A DNA stretch of 32,350 nucleotides, taken from contig SHYO01000032.1 of the NCBI GenBank assembly GCA_009692745.1, positions 1 to 32,350 on the forward strand, in the 5' to 3' direction. Within the stretch, counting starts at the first letter, position 1. Every line of letters begins with the position of its first letter. Below are positions 8,511 through 16,895 of this stretch, piece after piece. The translations under genes were made by a program, and so were the position numbers. The DNA comes from Chloroflexota bacterium. GTDB taxonomy: Bacteria > Chloroflexota > Anaerolineae > Epilineales > SHYO01. The notes under the pieces were generated by a model that made no database searches, was not told where the DNA came from, and saw nothing but the letters and a program-made list of their open reading frames with translations.

Positions 8511-8580
8511 AGTATGCCTCCGGCAATGCTTATCTTTGCTGGCAATGGTAGCACAGGTCAGTCGTTTGTAAAAGGCTGAA

Positions 8581-9216
8581 CCTGGCAGGACAATCCCTTC
8601 TAACGAGGGCGCCGCAAACCAGGCGGCGGCAGGGTGTCTTTTATAGAGGGCTGGGCGGTGACAACCGTACCAGCCCCTCTATATATAATCTATTAAAATC
8701 TAGGGAAATTTAAGGTTGGCGGAGCTGCCATTTCACTCTGTTTTTATGCTGTTTCAGCCGGATTTTTGACCTGTTTTTACCCCAATGTTAAAAGGCTTGC
8801 CCATTACCCCCCGTAAATCCCGGCGCCGGCGCACCCCGGCTGGAGACTGAGAATGGGATGTGGCCAACCCTCACCCTTTCAACTTCTTCCGCTTCGCCAC
8901 GTACTCGCGCGCTGCCTCCAGATCCGCCGCGCGCCCTGCCAGGTGCAGGATGGCCTGCTTATAGGGCTCGGTCAGCGGGGTGACGATGCCGTGGCGGATG
9001 GCGTCCGCCAGGTAGCGGATGCCGTCGCGGTGCTCGGCGTAGGTCTCGGCGGTCACGCTGTTACGCGCCAATTTGGCCAGCTTCTCGGCTTTCTCTGCGA
9101 GGGATAAATTGGCATTCAGGATCTCGGCAAAGTTGAGCTGCAGCACGGTATAGAGCACCTGGGGAATCCCTCCCAGGGCCAGGCTCTCGATTACCACGGC
9201 GTCATCCTTGCCGCGC
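8581..9216. repeat. Direct duplication, copy B (with intact gene)
   Basis: This is the partner of 7450-8083. The non-coding part at 8581-8870 is close to identical to 7450-7761, and the homology continues into the 3' two thirds of the cyclotransferase gene. The 350-bp gap between hicB (8510) and the gene end (8871) holds only this repeat plus the hicB promoter region. Confidence 0.9.
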
Positions 9217-9524
9217 TGGCTGCCTTCATCGTATGAGTGATCCAGTTGCCCGACCTTATTGATCTCGCGCCGGTAGAGCATGTCGCAGGCGGCGGCCGCG
9301 GTGACGCTCCCGTCCAGCACCAGGATGTAGGCGGCCACCGAGCTGCCGTGCCCCGGCGGCACCTTGACCAGCGTGGGGGCTCCGCCGCGCGACCGGCTGC
9401 GGCGAGCGTACTCGACCGGGAAGGGGGTTTGGATGGGAATGCGCTTGATGATATGCGCCTCTAACTCGGCGCCAGGATCTTCGATTAATGAGCCGTACGC
9501 CAAAATACCCAGATTATCAGCCAT
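8871..9524 (-). CDS. Gamma-glutamylcyclotransferase-fold (GGCT/AIG2-like) protein
   Basis: The protein has 217 residues. The N-terminus NLGILAYGSLIEDPGAELE carries the YGSL signature of the GGCT fold, which binds substrate amino groups at the loop after strand 1. VEYARRSRSRGGAPTLVKV and VAAYILVLDGSVTAAAACDML match the next core strands. The C-terminal third is helical (LSLAEKAEKLAKLARNSV onward) and ends AREYVAKRKKLKG. The start ATG at 9524 follows AAGGAGATAGC. Family enzymes release 5-oxoproline from gamma-glutamyl compounds; the substrate here is unknown. A degraded duplicate of the gene lies at 7762-8083. Confidence 0.75.
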   Translation of the reverse strand: MADNLGILAYGSLIEDPGAELEAHIIKRIPIQTPFPVEYARRSRSRGGAPTLVKVPPGHGSSVAAYILVLDGSVTAAAACDMLYRREINKVGQLDHSYDEGSQRGKDDAVVIESLALGGIPQVLYTVLQLNFAEILNANLSLAEKAEKLAKLARNSVTAETYAEHRDGIRYLADAIRHGIVTPLTEPYKQAILHLAGRAADLEAAREYVAKRKKLKG

Positions 9525-9568
9525 GCTATCTCCTTTCCAAATAAAAAGAGCCCATCCACAGATTACCG

Positions 9569-9614
9569 CCCAATCTGGTTGGGCAAGATGTCGCAGATTA
9601 AAGAAAAATCTGCG
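9569..9614. repeat. Two small adjacent hairpins
   Basis: GCCCAAtctggTTGGGC (9569-9585) and CGCAGATTaaagaaaAATCTGCG (about 9592-9614). They lie in the divergent intergenic region upstream of the cyclotransferase gene. AATCTGCGCT or ATCTGCGCTA is repeated twice more just downstream, which suggests a short dispersed repeat. Confidence 0.5.
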
Positions 9615-9719
9615 CTTACCCTGGCAACGATCTGCGCTACGCTATATTATACTCATAAACTTCAGGGGGTGAAATGTAGTCACTCTGCCTTACCCGTGCG
9701 ATAAAGTGTGGGGGCAGAC

Positions 9720-10022
9720 ATGCGCCGTCTGAAACGATTTATTTTATGCGCCGCCCTGTTGGCCGGGCTGATGCTGACCTGGACGGCGCTAGCCAACCGG
9801 GGCGGCGATGGCAAAATCTCCTTCCAGGAAACGCTGGCGGGGGTATACCATCAACTGCGTAAATTGCAGGCGTCGGATTTGCCCTTCATCCTGCTGAACC
9901 TGGCCATGGCCGGTATCCTGGCCATTGTGGCCGTGGGTGATCTGAAGAGTTACTTTTACCCAGCAATTTGTCTTTCTCCGTTCGCTAATGTATATTACAC
10001 AATGGCGATAATCTTTCAGTGA
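9720..10022 (+). CDS. Small membrane protein, possibly a truncated gene
   Basis: From the ATG at 9720 the frame reads MRRLKRFILCAALLAGLMLT, a basic then hydrophobic signal or first membrane segment. A soluble stretch RGGDGKISFQETLAGVYHQL follows, then a second hydrophobic segment (LPFILLNLAMAGILAIVAVG). After DLKSYF the composition changes to PAICLSPFANVYYTMAIIFQ, which looks non-coding, so the original C-terminus may be lost. A purine-rich GGGGGCAG lies upstream of the ATG. An alternative GTG at 9708 adds four residues. I do not recognise the family. Confidence 0.4.
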   Translation: MRRLKRFILCAALLAGLMLTWTALANRGGDGKISFQETLAGVYHQLRKLQASDLPFILLNLAMAGILAIVAVGDLKSYFYPAICLSPFANVYYTMAIIFQ

Positions 10023-10186
10023 AATTGTTCAGTGATTGAACGTATTCTGCCGAAACCCTATGATGGTTGCAGCCCGCTCCGGTCTGGCTTGTGAACGCTG
10101 GTTCCCGTGTTGCATCTCCGCCAACCCTACACATTGAAAGCTCCCTGGAGACCAGATTCTGCTGCATCCCCATGGAGGATTGTCAG

Positions 10187-13100
10187 GTGTCCGTTTTAAG
10201 CATCCAGCTCCTCGGCGATTTCCATCTGCGTTACGGCGACAAGCCGGTGACGGCGGTCAAACAGCCGCGCCAGCAAGCCTTACTGGCCTATCTTCTGCTC
10301 CATCGCCACGCGGCCCAATCCCGCCAGCATTTGGCCTTTCTCTTCTGGCCGGACGCTTCCGAAACCCAGGCCCAGACCAATCTGCGCAACCTGCTCTATA
10401 AGCTGCGCCACGCCCTCCCGGAAGCGGACCGCTTTCTCTACACCGGCACACAGACGGTGCAATGGCAGCCAGATGCGCCCTATACATGCGACCTGGTCGA
10501 CTTTGAGACGGCCCACGTCCAGGCTGTAACCCGGGACGATCTGGAACAGGCGGTGAAGCTGTACCCAGGGGATCTGATGCCCAGTTGTTACGATGATTGG
10601 ATTCGGCCCGAACGAGAACGGCTACGCCATTTGGCCCTCAGCGGACTGGCCCGGCTGATCGATCTGCTGGAAGCTGAACGGGACTACCCGGCCGCCATTG
10701 GCTATGGGCAGCGCCTGCTCCAACTGAATCCGATCGACGAGGCGATGGTGCGCACGCTGATGCGCCTGTATGCCCTCAACGGCAACCGGGCCGGCGCGCT
10801 ACGTGTCTACCTGGACTGCGTGGCGACGTTTCAGGCGGAGCTGGCCGCTGAGCCCGCTACCGCCACCGCTGAGGTCTATCGGCGCCTGGTGGCTGCCGAA
10901 GTCGCTGCTCCATCCCACACACCACTAACGCAAAACCAACTGCCCCTGGTGGATCGCCAAGCCGAATGGCAAATGCTGCAGGGCCTCTGGTTTGCTGCTG
11001 TTAACGGCAAACCATCTGCTACCAGTAGCAGCAAACCCCAATGTATCGTTTTGTCCGGCGAGGCAGGCATTGGCAAGACCCGCCTGGCCGAGGAGTTGCT
11101 GGTGTGGGTGACACGCCAGGGATTTGCTACTGCCATCGCGCGCTGTTATGCAGCGGAGGGGGCACTGCCCTTTGCCCCTGCGGTGGCCTGGCTGCGCTCA
11201 GCGGCAGTTGCCCATTGGCTATTGGATCTGGAACCGGTCTGGCTAAGCGAAGTGGCGCGCCTGTTGCCGGAGCTGCTAGATCAGCAACCTTTCCTGCCAC
11301 GTCCTGGACCATTAACCGAAGTCTGGCAACGCCAGCACCTCTTCGAAGGGCTGGCCCGGGCACTTTGCCACCGCCATGAACCCCTATTGCTCTTTCTGGA
11401 CGATCTGCAACTGGCCGACCGCGATACGCTGGAGTGGTTGCACTTCTTACTGCGGTTTGACCGGCAGGCGCGGCTGCTGCTGGTAGTCACTCTGCGGACT
11501 GATGATGTGGCTACCAGTGATGCCTTGAATGCATTGCTGTCAGCCTTGCAGCGGGATGGGCAGGTAGTCGAGGTTGAACTCAACTCGCTGAACGCATCAG
11601 AGACCGCGGCAGTAGCCGCGGCTGTATCTGGACAGACCATCAGCCCAGAAGAGACCATCTGGCTTTACCAGGAAACCGAAGGTAATCCTCTTTTTATCGT
11701 AGAAACCGTACGGTCCTGGCTATCGAGAGATGGGACATGGGAGATTGAATCATCCTCGCGGCAATCTCCCATCTCTGATCCCCGCTCTCTTCCCGCCAGA
11801 GTGCATACCGTCATGCACACCCGCCTGTCCCAACTCTCCCCAAAGGCCCATGAACTGGCTGGTGTGGCGGCTGCCGTGGGGCGGGAGTTCACGTTTACTG
11901 TGCTCAATCGGGCGAGTGGACAGGACGATGACATGCTGGTACACAGCCTGGATGAACTGTGTCTGCGGCGCATTGTGCGCGAACGGGGTGGGGAGATCTA
12001 CGACTTTACCCACGATAAATTGCGGGAGGTAGCCTACAACAGTCTGAGTGCCGCCCGGCGACGGTTATTACATCGACGCATCGCCCAGGCGCTGGAAAAG
12101 GTGCATGGACAGGCGTTGGACACGGTGAGCGGCCAGGTGGCGACCCATTATGAACTGGCTGGGTTGCTGGAACAGGCTATCCCCCACTACCAGCGGGCTG
12201 GCGAGGTGGCCGAGCGCATCTACGCCCACACTGATGCTATCCACTACTTCCGGCGCGCCCTGGCTCTACTCAGGGGCCTGGCGGGGCAGACCCAGGTCGC
12301 GCTGGCTTTGGAAGAACGGCTGGGGGACATTTGGCACCTCACCGGAGAATATGAAAAAGCCAGGGACGTTTATCGGGAAGCGGTGAAGCAACACTCCGCT
12401 GCAGATCCTATCACCCAGGCCCGTCTCCTCCGTAAGGCCAGCAATACCTGGCGCGAACAGTATTGCTACCCGCAAGCCATGCAGGTGTACCTGGAAGCGG
12501 AAGGTGTCCTGGGCGAGTTTCCTGATCCAGCCGATGCACCGCACAGTGAGAGCCGCCAGCCGGGGCAGGCCTGGTGGCAGGAGTGGATACAGATTCTGTT
12601 GGAAATTAATTCGCTATATTACTGGCAGCACCAGGTGGAGGAAAGCGTGGCACTGTGCCAAAAGCTGCGACCAGTCGTGGAACAGCATGGTACACCGGTA
12701 CAGCAGGCCAGTTTCTTTCAACACGTAGCCTGGCGCGAGCTCCAGCGCAACCGCTACGTGGCGACCGATGAAATCGTCGCCTGGAGCCAAACGGCGCTGG
12801 CTGCATTGCAAGGGGCGGGATCTCAAACTGCAACAGCCATCCCCTCCGCCCAATTTGGCGCCGGATACGCCCTGCTGTGGCGCGGCCAGCCGGAGGCAGC
12901 CCTGAAACACATGGAGATTGCGCTGCAACTGGCTGAGCAAACGGGTGACATCAACCTGCAGGCACGGTGCCTTGCCTACATCACCATCGCCCACCGCCAG
13001 TGCTCCCGTTTGGCAGAGGCACAGCAGTACGCTCTACGGTGTCTGGCTGTGGCGACGCAGGCCCACATGCCGGAATATGCGGGTATGGCCGAGGCAAATC

Positions 13101-13441
13101 TGGCCTGGGTAGGATGGTGTGCCGGCGACGTTCGCGGGGTAGAGACCCACGGCCAGGCCGCCCTCACCTACTGGCAGCAATTACCCACCAGCCACCCCAG
13201 CTTGCCATTTCAGTGGACGGTCCACTGGCCATTGTTGGCGCTGTCCCTGGGCGAGGATGATTTGGCGGCTGCGATGGAGCATGGCAGGCGCCTGCTCGAT
13301 CCTTTCCAGCAACGTGTCCCCGATGCTCTACAAACGCTCCTCGAACAGGCCGCTCAAGCCTGGGAGCACAGCCAGCCAGAAGCGACCCGTGTCCGGCTGC
13401 AACAGGGGCTGGCCCTGGCACAACAAATGCATTATTTGTAA
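10187..13441 (+). CDS. Large transcriptional activator with winged-helix, BTAD, AAA ATPase and TPR domains (SARP-like)
   Basis: The protein has about 1,084 residues. It begins VSVLSIQLLGDFHLRYGDKP, the start of a Trans_reg_C (OmpR-type winged helix) domain (about 5-95) containing RQQALLAYLLLHRH and NLRNLLYKLRHALPEAD. A BTAD domain follows (about 100-245: LYPGDLMPSCYDDWIRPERE, then LRTLMRLYALNGNRAGALRVY-type helices). The AAA_16 ATPase has Walker A GEAGIGKT (about 291-298) and Walker B LLLFLDDLQLAD (about 398-409). The C-terminal 400 residues are TPR-like helices (AIHYFRRALALLRG, EYEKARDVYREAVKQH). The GTG at 10187 was chosen because ATGGAGGATT sits eight bases upstream and homologues start this way; an upstream TTG at 10067 adds 40 non-family residues. 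Such proteins activate neighbouring operons in response to unknown signals. No LuxR-type C-terminal HTH is visible. Confidence 0.9.
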   Translation: MSVLSIQLLGDFHLRYGDKPVTAVKQPRQQALLAYLLLHRHAAQSRQHLAFLFWPDASETQAQTNLRNLLYKLRHALPEADRFLYTGTQTVQWQPDAPYTCDLVDFETAHVQAVTRDDLEQAVKLYPGDLMPSCYDDWIRPERERLRHLALSGLARLIDLLEAERDYPAAIGYGQRLLQLNPIDEAMVRTLMRLYALNGNRAGALRVYLDCVATFQAELAAEPATATAEVYRRLVAAEVAAPSHTPLTQNQLPLVDRQAEWQMLQGLWFAAVNGKPSATSSSKPQCIVLSGEAGIGKTRLAEELLVWVTRQGFATAIARCYAAEGALPFAPAVAWLRSAAVAHWLLDLEPVWLSEVARLLPELLDQQPFLPRPGPLTEVWQRQHLFEGLARALCHRHEPLLLFLDDLQLADRDTLEWLHFLLRFDRQARLLLVVTLRTDDVATSDALNALLSALQRDGQVVEVELNSLNASETAAVAAAVSGQTISPEETIWLYQETEGNPLFIVETVRSWLSRDGTWEIESSSRQSPISDPRSLPARVHTVMHTRLSQLSPKAHELAGVAAAVGREFTFTVLNRASGQDDDMLVHSLDELCLRRIVRERGGEIYDFTHDKLREVAYNSLSAARRRLLHRRIAQALEKVHGQALDTVSGQVATHYELAGLLEQAIPHYQRAGEVAERIYAHTDAIHYFRRALALLRGLAGQTQVALALEERLGDIWHLTGEYEKARDVYREAVKQHSAADPITQARLLRKASNTWREQYCYPQAMQVYLEAEGVLGEFPDPADAPHSESRQPGQAWWQEWIQILLEINSLYYWQHQVEESVALCQKLRPVVEQHGTPVQQASFFQHVAWRELQRNRYVATDEIVAWSQTALAALQGAGSQTATAIPSAQFGAGYALLWRGQPEAALKHMEIALQLAEQTGDINLQARCLAYITIAHRQCSRLAEAQQYALRCLAVATQAHMPEYAGMAEANLAWVGWCAGDVRGVETHGQAALTYWQQLPTSHPSLPFQWTVHWPLLALSLGEDDLAAAMEHGRRLLDPFQQRVPDALQTLLEQAAQAWEHSQPEATRVRLQQGLALAQQMHYL

Positions 13442-13554
13442 CAAAACCATCTCGCAGCTTCCCCACAAACCCACCCCCAGGAAACGCGCTGGGAAACGCT
13501 TTAGAAACGCCACATCTGCTATACTGGGCATGATTGAATACCAGGGAGGAAGAC

Positions 13555-14574
13555 ATGGGAAACCAAACACAGTTGTTACGGATAGGGATCGTTGGTTGTG
13601 GGTATCAGGGGGGCGTCTTGGCAAATGCCGCCGCCAGGGTGCAGTCGATCCAGCTAACCGCTTGCGCCGATCCCGATCAATCTGCGGCGGAGCGGGTGGC
13701 CGCCTTGGTGGGTAATGTCGCCACGTATGCGTCTCTTGGCGCGATGCTGCAGGAAGCGGCCGTCGATGCCATCATCGTGGCGGTACCGCACAGCGCCCTG
13801 TACGAGTGCGCTCTCACCGCCATTCAGGCCGGCAAGCACGTGTTGGTCGAGAAACCCATTGGCATAGATGAAAAGGAGGCTATCCAGTTAGAGGAAGCAG
13901 TAGCCCGGTCGCAAATCTGCTTCATGTCGGGCTATTCATTCAGGCACATGCCGGCCTGGCAAAAGATACACGCATTGCTCCAGGCGGGCGCCGTGGGCGA
14001 GATCCAGGCCATCTCCGGCAGCATCGGCACTCGCCCTCTATCGACAGGTTGGAAGGCCTCACCCGAGACCGGCGGCGGCCCCCTCCTTTATATCGGCAGC
14101 CACCTGGTGGACCAAATCCTGTGGTATGTGGGAGATGATCCCATCGCGGTGTATGCTAACGTCCGCTACCGGGCAGACACCAGGGCCGAAGAAACCGCAA
14201 CCTTCCAGGTTCAATTTGCCAGGGGAGTAACGGCCCAATGCATAGTGACACAGAAGGGGGACAGCTTTTTCAACAAACTGGAGATCTACGGCAGCGAAGG
14301 GCGCATCAGTCTGCGTGGCGCAGGCTTCTCCGATCAGGTAGTGGAAGTGGAAAGCAACGCGCTACCGGCTTATGCGCAACCCACGACCATCCGCCCGCGC
14401 TTGAATGATGATCCCCGTATGATTAAGCATATGGCTCAACTGGCGGAGTTTGTAGCAGCGATCCATGAAGGGCGCCAGCCGGTCATCACCGTTGCCGATG
14501 GCCGGAGGGTGCTGCGGCTGTTGGATGGCGTCATCAAGTCCGACCGCCGCGGAGAGTCGATCCGCATTGGCTAG
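13555..14574 (+). CDS. Gfo/Idh/MocA-family NAD(P)-dependent oxidoreductase
   Basis: The protein has 339 residues. The Rossmann fold opens with IGIVGCGYQGGVLANAAARV, and HVLVEKPIGIDEKEA carries the EKP motif of this family, whose Lys binds cofactor and substrate. The C-terminal beta-sheet domain contains GWKASPETGGGPLLYIGSHL and VDQILWYVGD; its GGG-LL-GSH is the usual start of the substrate-binding helix with the catalytic His. The start ATG at 13555 follows GGGAGGAAGAC; an upstream TTG at 13534 adds seven residues and would bury that site. It is the second rightward gene after the BTAD regulator, 114 bp downstream, so regulator control is possible. The substrate, probably a sugar or inositol-type polyol, cannot be read. 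Confidence 0.9.
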   Translation: MGNQTQLLRIGIVGCGYQGGVLANAAARVQSIQLTACADPDQSAAERVAALVGNVATYASLGAMLQEAAVDAIIVAVPHSALYECALTAIQAGKHVLVEKPIGIDEKEAIQLEEAVARSQICFMSGYSFRHMPAWQKIHALLQAGAVGEIQAISGSIGTRPLSTGWKASPETGGGPLLYIGSHLVDQILWYVGDDPIAVYANVRYRADTRAEETATFQVQFARGVTAQCIVTQKGDSFFNKLEIYGSEGRISLRGAGFSDQVVEVESNALPAYAQPTTIRPRLNDDPRMIKHMAQLAEFVAAIHEGRQPVITVADGRRVLRLLDGVIKSDRRGESIRIG

Positions 14575-14650
14575 TCACCATCTGAATTGCCGGGCGTGTA
14601 ATTGAGCACCCCGTCCACCAAGATAGCAGACTTCACCCGAGGAGGGCAGC

Positions 14651-15028
14651 ATGTCAGTAGCAGAGAATAAAGCGTTGGTTCGTCGTTATATTGATGCAAT
14701 TAGCGGCAAAGCGAAGACCGCATCCTTGCAGGATCAGTATATCGCTGACAGTGACGAGGTGTTGAAGCAACACATCGCCAACTCCGAAGTGGGTTTCCCA
14801 AAATATGAATTTATCCCCGAAGATATGTTTGCCGAGGGGGATCGCGTGGCCGTGCGTTTCACGTTTCACGCCGCCCATCAGGGAGTATTTATGGGCATTC
14901 CCCCGACAGGCAAGCAGGTCAGCGTGCCAGGTATAATCATCTACCGCATCGCCGATGGCAAGATTGCCGAGCACTGGTTGCAGATGGATGCGATGGCACT
15001 GATGCAGCAAATTGGGGTGCAGCCTTGA
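14651..15028 (+). CDS. SnoaL-like (NTF2-fold) ester cyclase-type protein
   Basis: The protein has 125 residues. It begins MSVAENKALVRRYIDAISG, a typical first helix, and continues with EFIPEDMFAEGDRVAVRFTF, HAAHQGVFMGIPPTGKQVSV and GIIIYRIADGKIAEHWLQMD. This order (GD-VAVR, H-G-F-GIPPTGK, R-DGKI-EHW) is the SnoaL-like polyketide cyclase group of the NTF2 fold. The start ATG follows GAGGAGGGCAGC. Most such small proteins are uncharacterised, so the sequence gives no substrate. It is 76 bp downstream of the oxidoreductase on the same strand, and the hairpin at 15099-15138 follows it. Confidence 0.85.
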   Translation: MSVAENKALVRRYIDAISGKAKTASLQDQYIADSDEVLKQHIANSEVGFPKYEFIPEDMFAEGDRVAVRFTFHAAHQGVFMGIPPTGKQVSVPGIIIYRIADGKIAEHWLQMDAMALMQQIGVQP

Positions 15029-15098
15029 TCTGACCAACCGGTAATTTGGTGCGGCAGCTTGCTTGTCTTACCGCGCTTCATCCCATGTGAACCTCAAA

Positions 15099-15138
15099 CG
15101 GCGTCAGGGCGCCGCCATCATCCAACACCCTGACGCCG
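15099..15138. terminator. Hairpin between convergent genes, probable bidirectional terminator
   Basis: CGGCGTCAGGG (15099-15109) and CCCTGACGCCG (15128-15138) are perfect 11-bp arms around an 18-base loop. It lies between the ends of two convergent genes (stops at 15028 and 15160). T runs are short on both sides, so termination is probable but unproven. Confidence 0.6.
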
Positions 15139-15159
15139 AAATAGCTTTAACCCATCCCC

Positions 15160-15777
15160 TCATGGCTGCACTTTTGCGACGGGTTGGCGCACGATGGTCT
15201 TCAATTTCTCCGGGGCTGCCTTCTGCGGGTCCCCAACGTAAATCTCGTGGTGCCGCCCGCGGGGCGCGTAGCCGTGCTCCTCAATGAACGCATGGAGCCG
15301 GGCGATGGTGGGCGCTTCGGCCGCGTAGGGGCCGATGTGCAGCACCTGGGCGGCCAGCCCCTCGTGAAAGTTCTCCAGGCGCACCTGCTCCAGGGCGGCC
15401 AGCTTTTTCTTGGCTTGGGCCTCGACCAGAGCCTGGGACACCAATTCTGGCGTGACAAATTCCGGCTGCATGATCATCACAGTCCAGATCCACTGTTCTT
15501 TGTCGTTCAGGTGGGCCAGGTCTGGCGTCCACCACAGCCCTTCCAACAGCATTACCCCATAATCCACTCCCGCGGCGCTCTTTTTAACCTTGAACTTCAG
15601 CGTATAAGAGAGGGTATAGAGGGTTGAAATAGCATCCTTGTATGTCTGGGCCGTATTCGGGTTGCCCTGCCCATTGATCATCAGGAAGTTCATGGCAGGT
15701 ACCTCGACGGTGGTCACCGTTTTCGCAGAGGCGTCGTACAGGTGTTTGAGCTCTTTTTTCAGATCTATCTTGGCCAT
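15160..15777 (-). CDS. GyrI-like small-molecule-binding domain protein
   Basis: The protein has 205 residues beginning MAKIDLKKELKHLYDASAKT. The pattern VTTVEVPAMNFLMINGQGNPNT, then AISTLYTLSYTLKF, and near the end HEGLAAQVLHIGPYAAEAPT and GRHHEIYVGDP is that of the GyrI-like/SOUL-type domain family (single-domain, no HTH). GPY followed by HEIYVGDP is a family signature. The ATG at 15777 was chosen because TAAGGAG, which contains the upstream gene's stop, lies six bases before it; an upstream GTG or TTG adds six residues. It forms an operon with the toroid protein (10-bp gap). Relatives bind hydrophobic ligands; the ligand here is unknown. Confidence 0.85.
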   Translation of the reverse strand: MAKIDLKKELKHLYDASAKTVTTVEVPAMNFLMINGQGNPNTAQTYKDAISTLYTLSYTLKFKVKKSAAGVDYGVMLLEGLWWTPDLAHLNDKEQWIWTVMIMQPEFVTPELVSQALVEAQAKKKLAALEQVRLENFHEGLAAQVLHIGPYAAEAPTIARLHAFIEEHGYAPRGRHHEIYVGDPQKAAPEKLKTIVRQPVAKVQP

Positions 15778-15787
15778 CTCTATCTCC

Positions 15788-16789
15788 TTAACCATACCTT
15801 TTCAAGACCCGCAACGCCCGCAAGGTGAGCCACTTGCTGGGTTGGCCCAGGCGCTCAATGTTTACCTGGCAACGCCCGTTGTAGCTCTGCTCCAGCAACC
15901 AGCGCCCCTGCTGGTCCTGTTTGGCCATCACCAGGTCGACGACAGCCTGCATGCGCTCATCGCGGTATCCCAGGCGCGTCAGGATATCCAGCATTTCCAA
16001 CACGTCTATATTCCACATCAGGGGAAAGCCCAACTGCAGCCAGGCCGGTTTTGCCACCCGAGACAGGTTATGGCTGCGTTTGTAGAGATGGTGCTGCAGC
16101 AGATAGGCGGCGCCCCTCTCGATCGTGGCATTGATTTCTGCTGAACGCTGCCCGGGCGGGATTTCGGCCAGGGCTTTCAAGGCTTTCACCGCACCCATGT
16201 GGCAGGTATGCCTCCCCCAACATCTTTCCCGCAGGTAGGGCCAGCCTTGGGGGGCATGGGCGATGCGATCGTCGAAGCGCTGGTAGGTGGTGATCCAACG
16301 AATGCCTGACTGCACCTTGGGATCACTCAGACATCCCAGCCGGATCAGTCTCCATACCATATTGCCGGTCAAACAGGGCAGCACATTATCGTGCTCTCCG
16401 CCTTCCGCACTATTACCGAGATAGGCGAAAGCGCCGCTCTGCCGGTCCTGGGCAACCTCCAGGATAAACTCACAGGCCTGCCTGACGCGCGGATCTGTTC
16501 CGTCTGCCCCCAACTCGCCCAGGGTAATCAGTTGCCAGACCGTCCCCGAGTATTTCGACCTCATATAGAAATCTTCCGGCCGGCCCCAATGTCCTCCCGG
16601 CGCTTGCCGGGCCAGAATTATGGGAACCAGGCCAGATTGCATGATCGCTGCCCTGGCGTTGAGGACCTCGGGATCATCCGCGGGCCGGTCCAGCAGGTCG
16701 ACCAGGGTAAAATACCGGACGCTGGGATTCTCGGCTTCCAACAGCCAGGGGGTGGGATCAGCGTGCAAAACCGATTTCCAGGATTCCAT
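15788..16789 (-). CDS. Alpha/alpha-toroid protein (squalene cyclase/prenyltransferase-like repeats)
   Basis: The protein has 333 residues. PSVRYFTLVDLLDRPADDPE, QAPGGHWGRPEDFYMRSKYS with GTVWQLITLGELG, CLTGNMVWRLIRLGCL, and RWLLEQSYNGRCQVNIE with LGQPSKWLTLRALRVL are helix pairs with the QxxGxW-like pattern of terpene-cyclase-type toroids. There is no DxDD motif, so cyclase activity is not indicated. Databases often label similar proteins nitrogen fixation protein NifH, but there is no P-loop or nitrogenase Cys here. The start ATG at 16789 follows GAGGTAGGTAG. It is cytoplasmic, with no signal peptide. It is co-transcribed with the GyrI-like gene. Confidence 0.75.
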   Translation of the reverse strand: MESWKSVLHADPTPWLLEAENPSVRYFTLVDLLDRPADDPEVLNARAAIMQSGLVPIILARQAPGGHWGRPEDFYMRSKYSGTVWQLITLGELGADGTDPRVRQACEFILEVAQDRQSGAFAYLGNSAEGGEHDNVLPCLTGNMVWRLIRLGCLSDPKVQSGIRWITTYQRFDDRIAHAPQGWPYLRERCWGRHTCHMGAVKALKALAEIPPGQRSAEINATIERGAAYLLQHHLYKRSHNLSRVAKPAWLQLGFPLMWNIDVLEMLDILTRLGYRDERMQAVVDLVMAKQDQQGRWLLEQSYNGRCQVNIERLGQPSKWLTLRALRVLKRYG

Positions 16790-16895
16790 CTACCTACCTC
16801 AGTATCATATTGCGACAATTCTAATCTACCACCGAGAGGTATTAGATCCGGTCCAAATTTGGTCCAAAATCGGTGAAATTGTCTGCCGACGTACT

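Noticed and set aside
10067-10186. TTG start adding 40 residues to the BTAD regulator
   Set aside because: The extra residues have no family resemblance. GGAGG and a GTG at 10187 fit better.
15788-16789. Nitrogen fixation protein NifH, a label often used for this toroid family
   Set aside because: There is no P-loop, switch motif or cluster Cys. The helical repeat pattern fits an alpha/alpha toroid.
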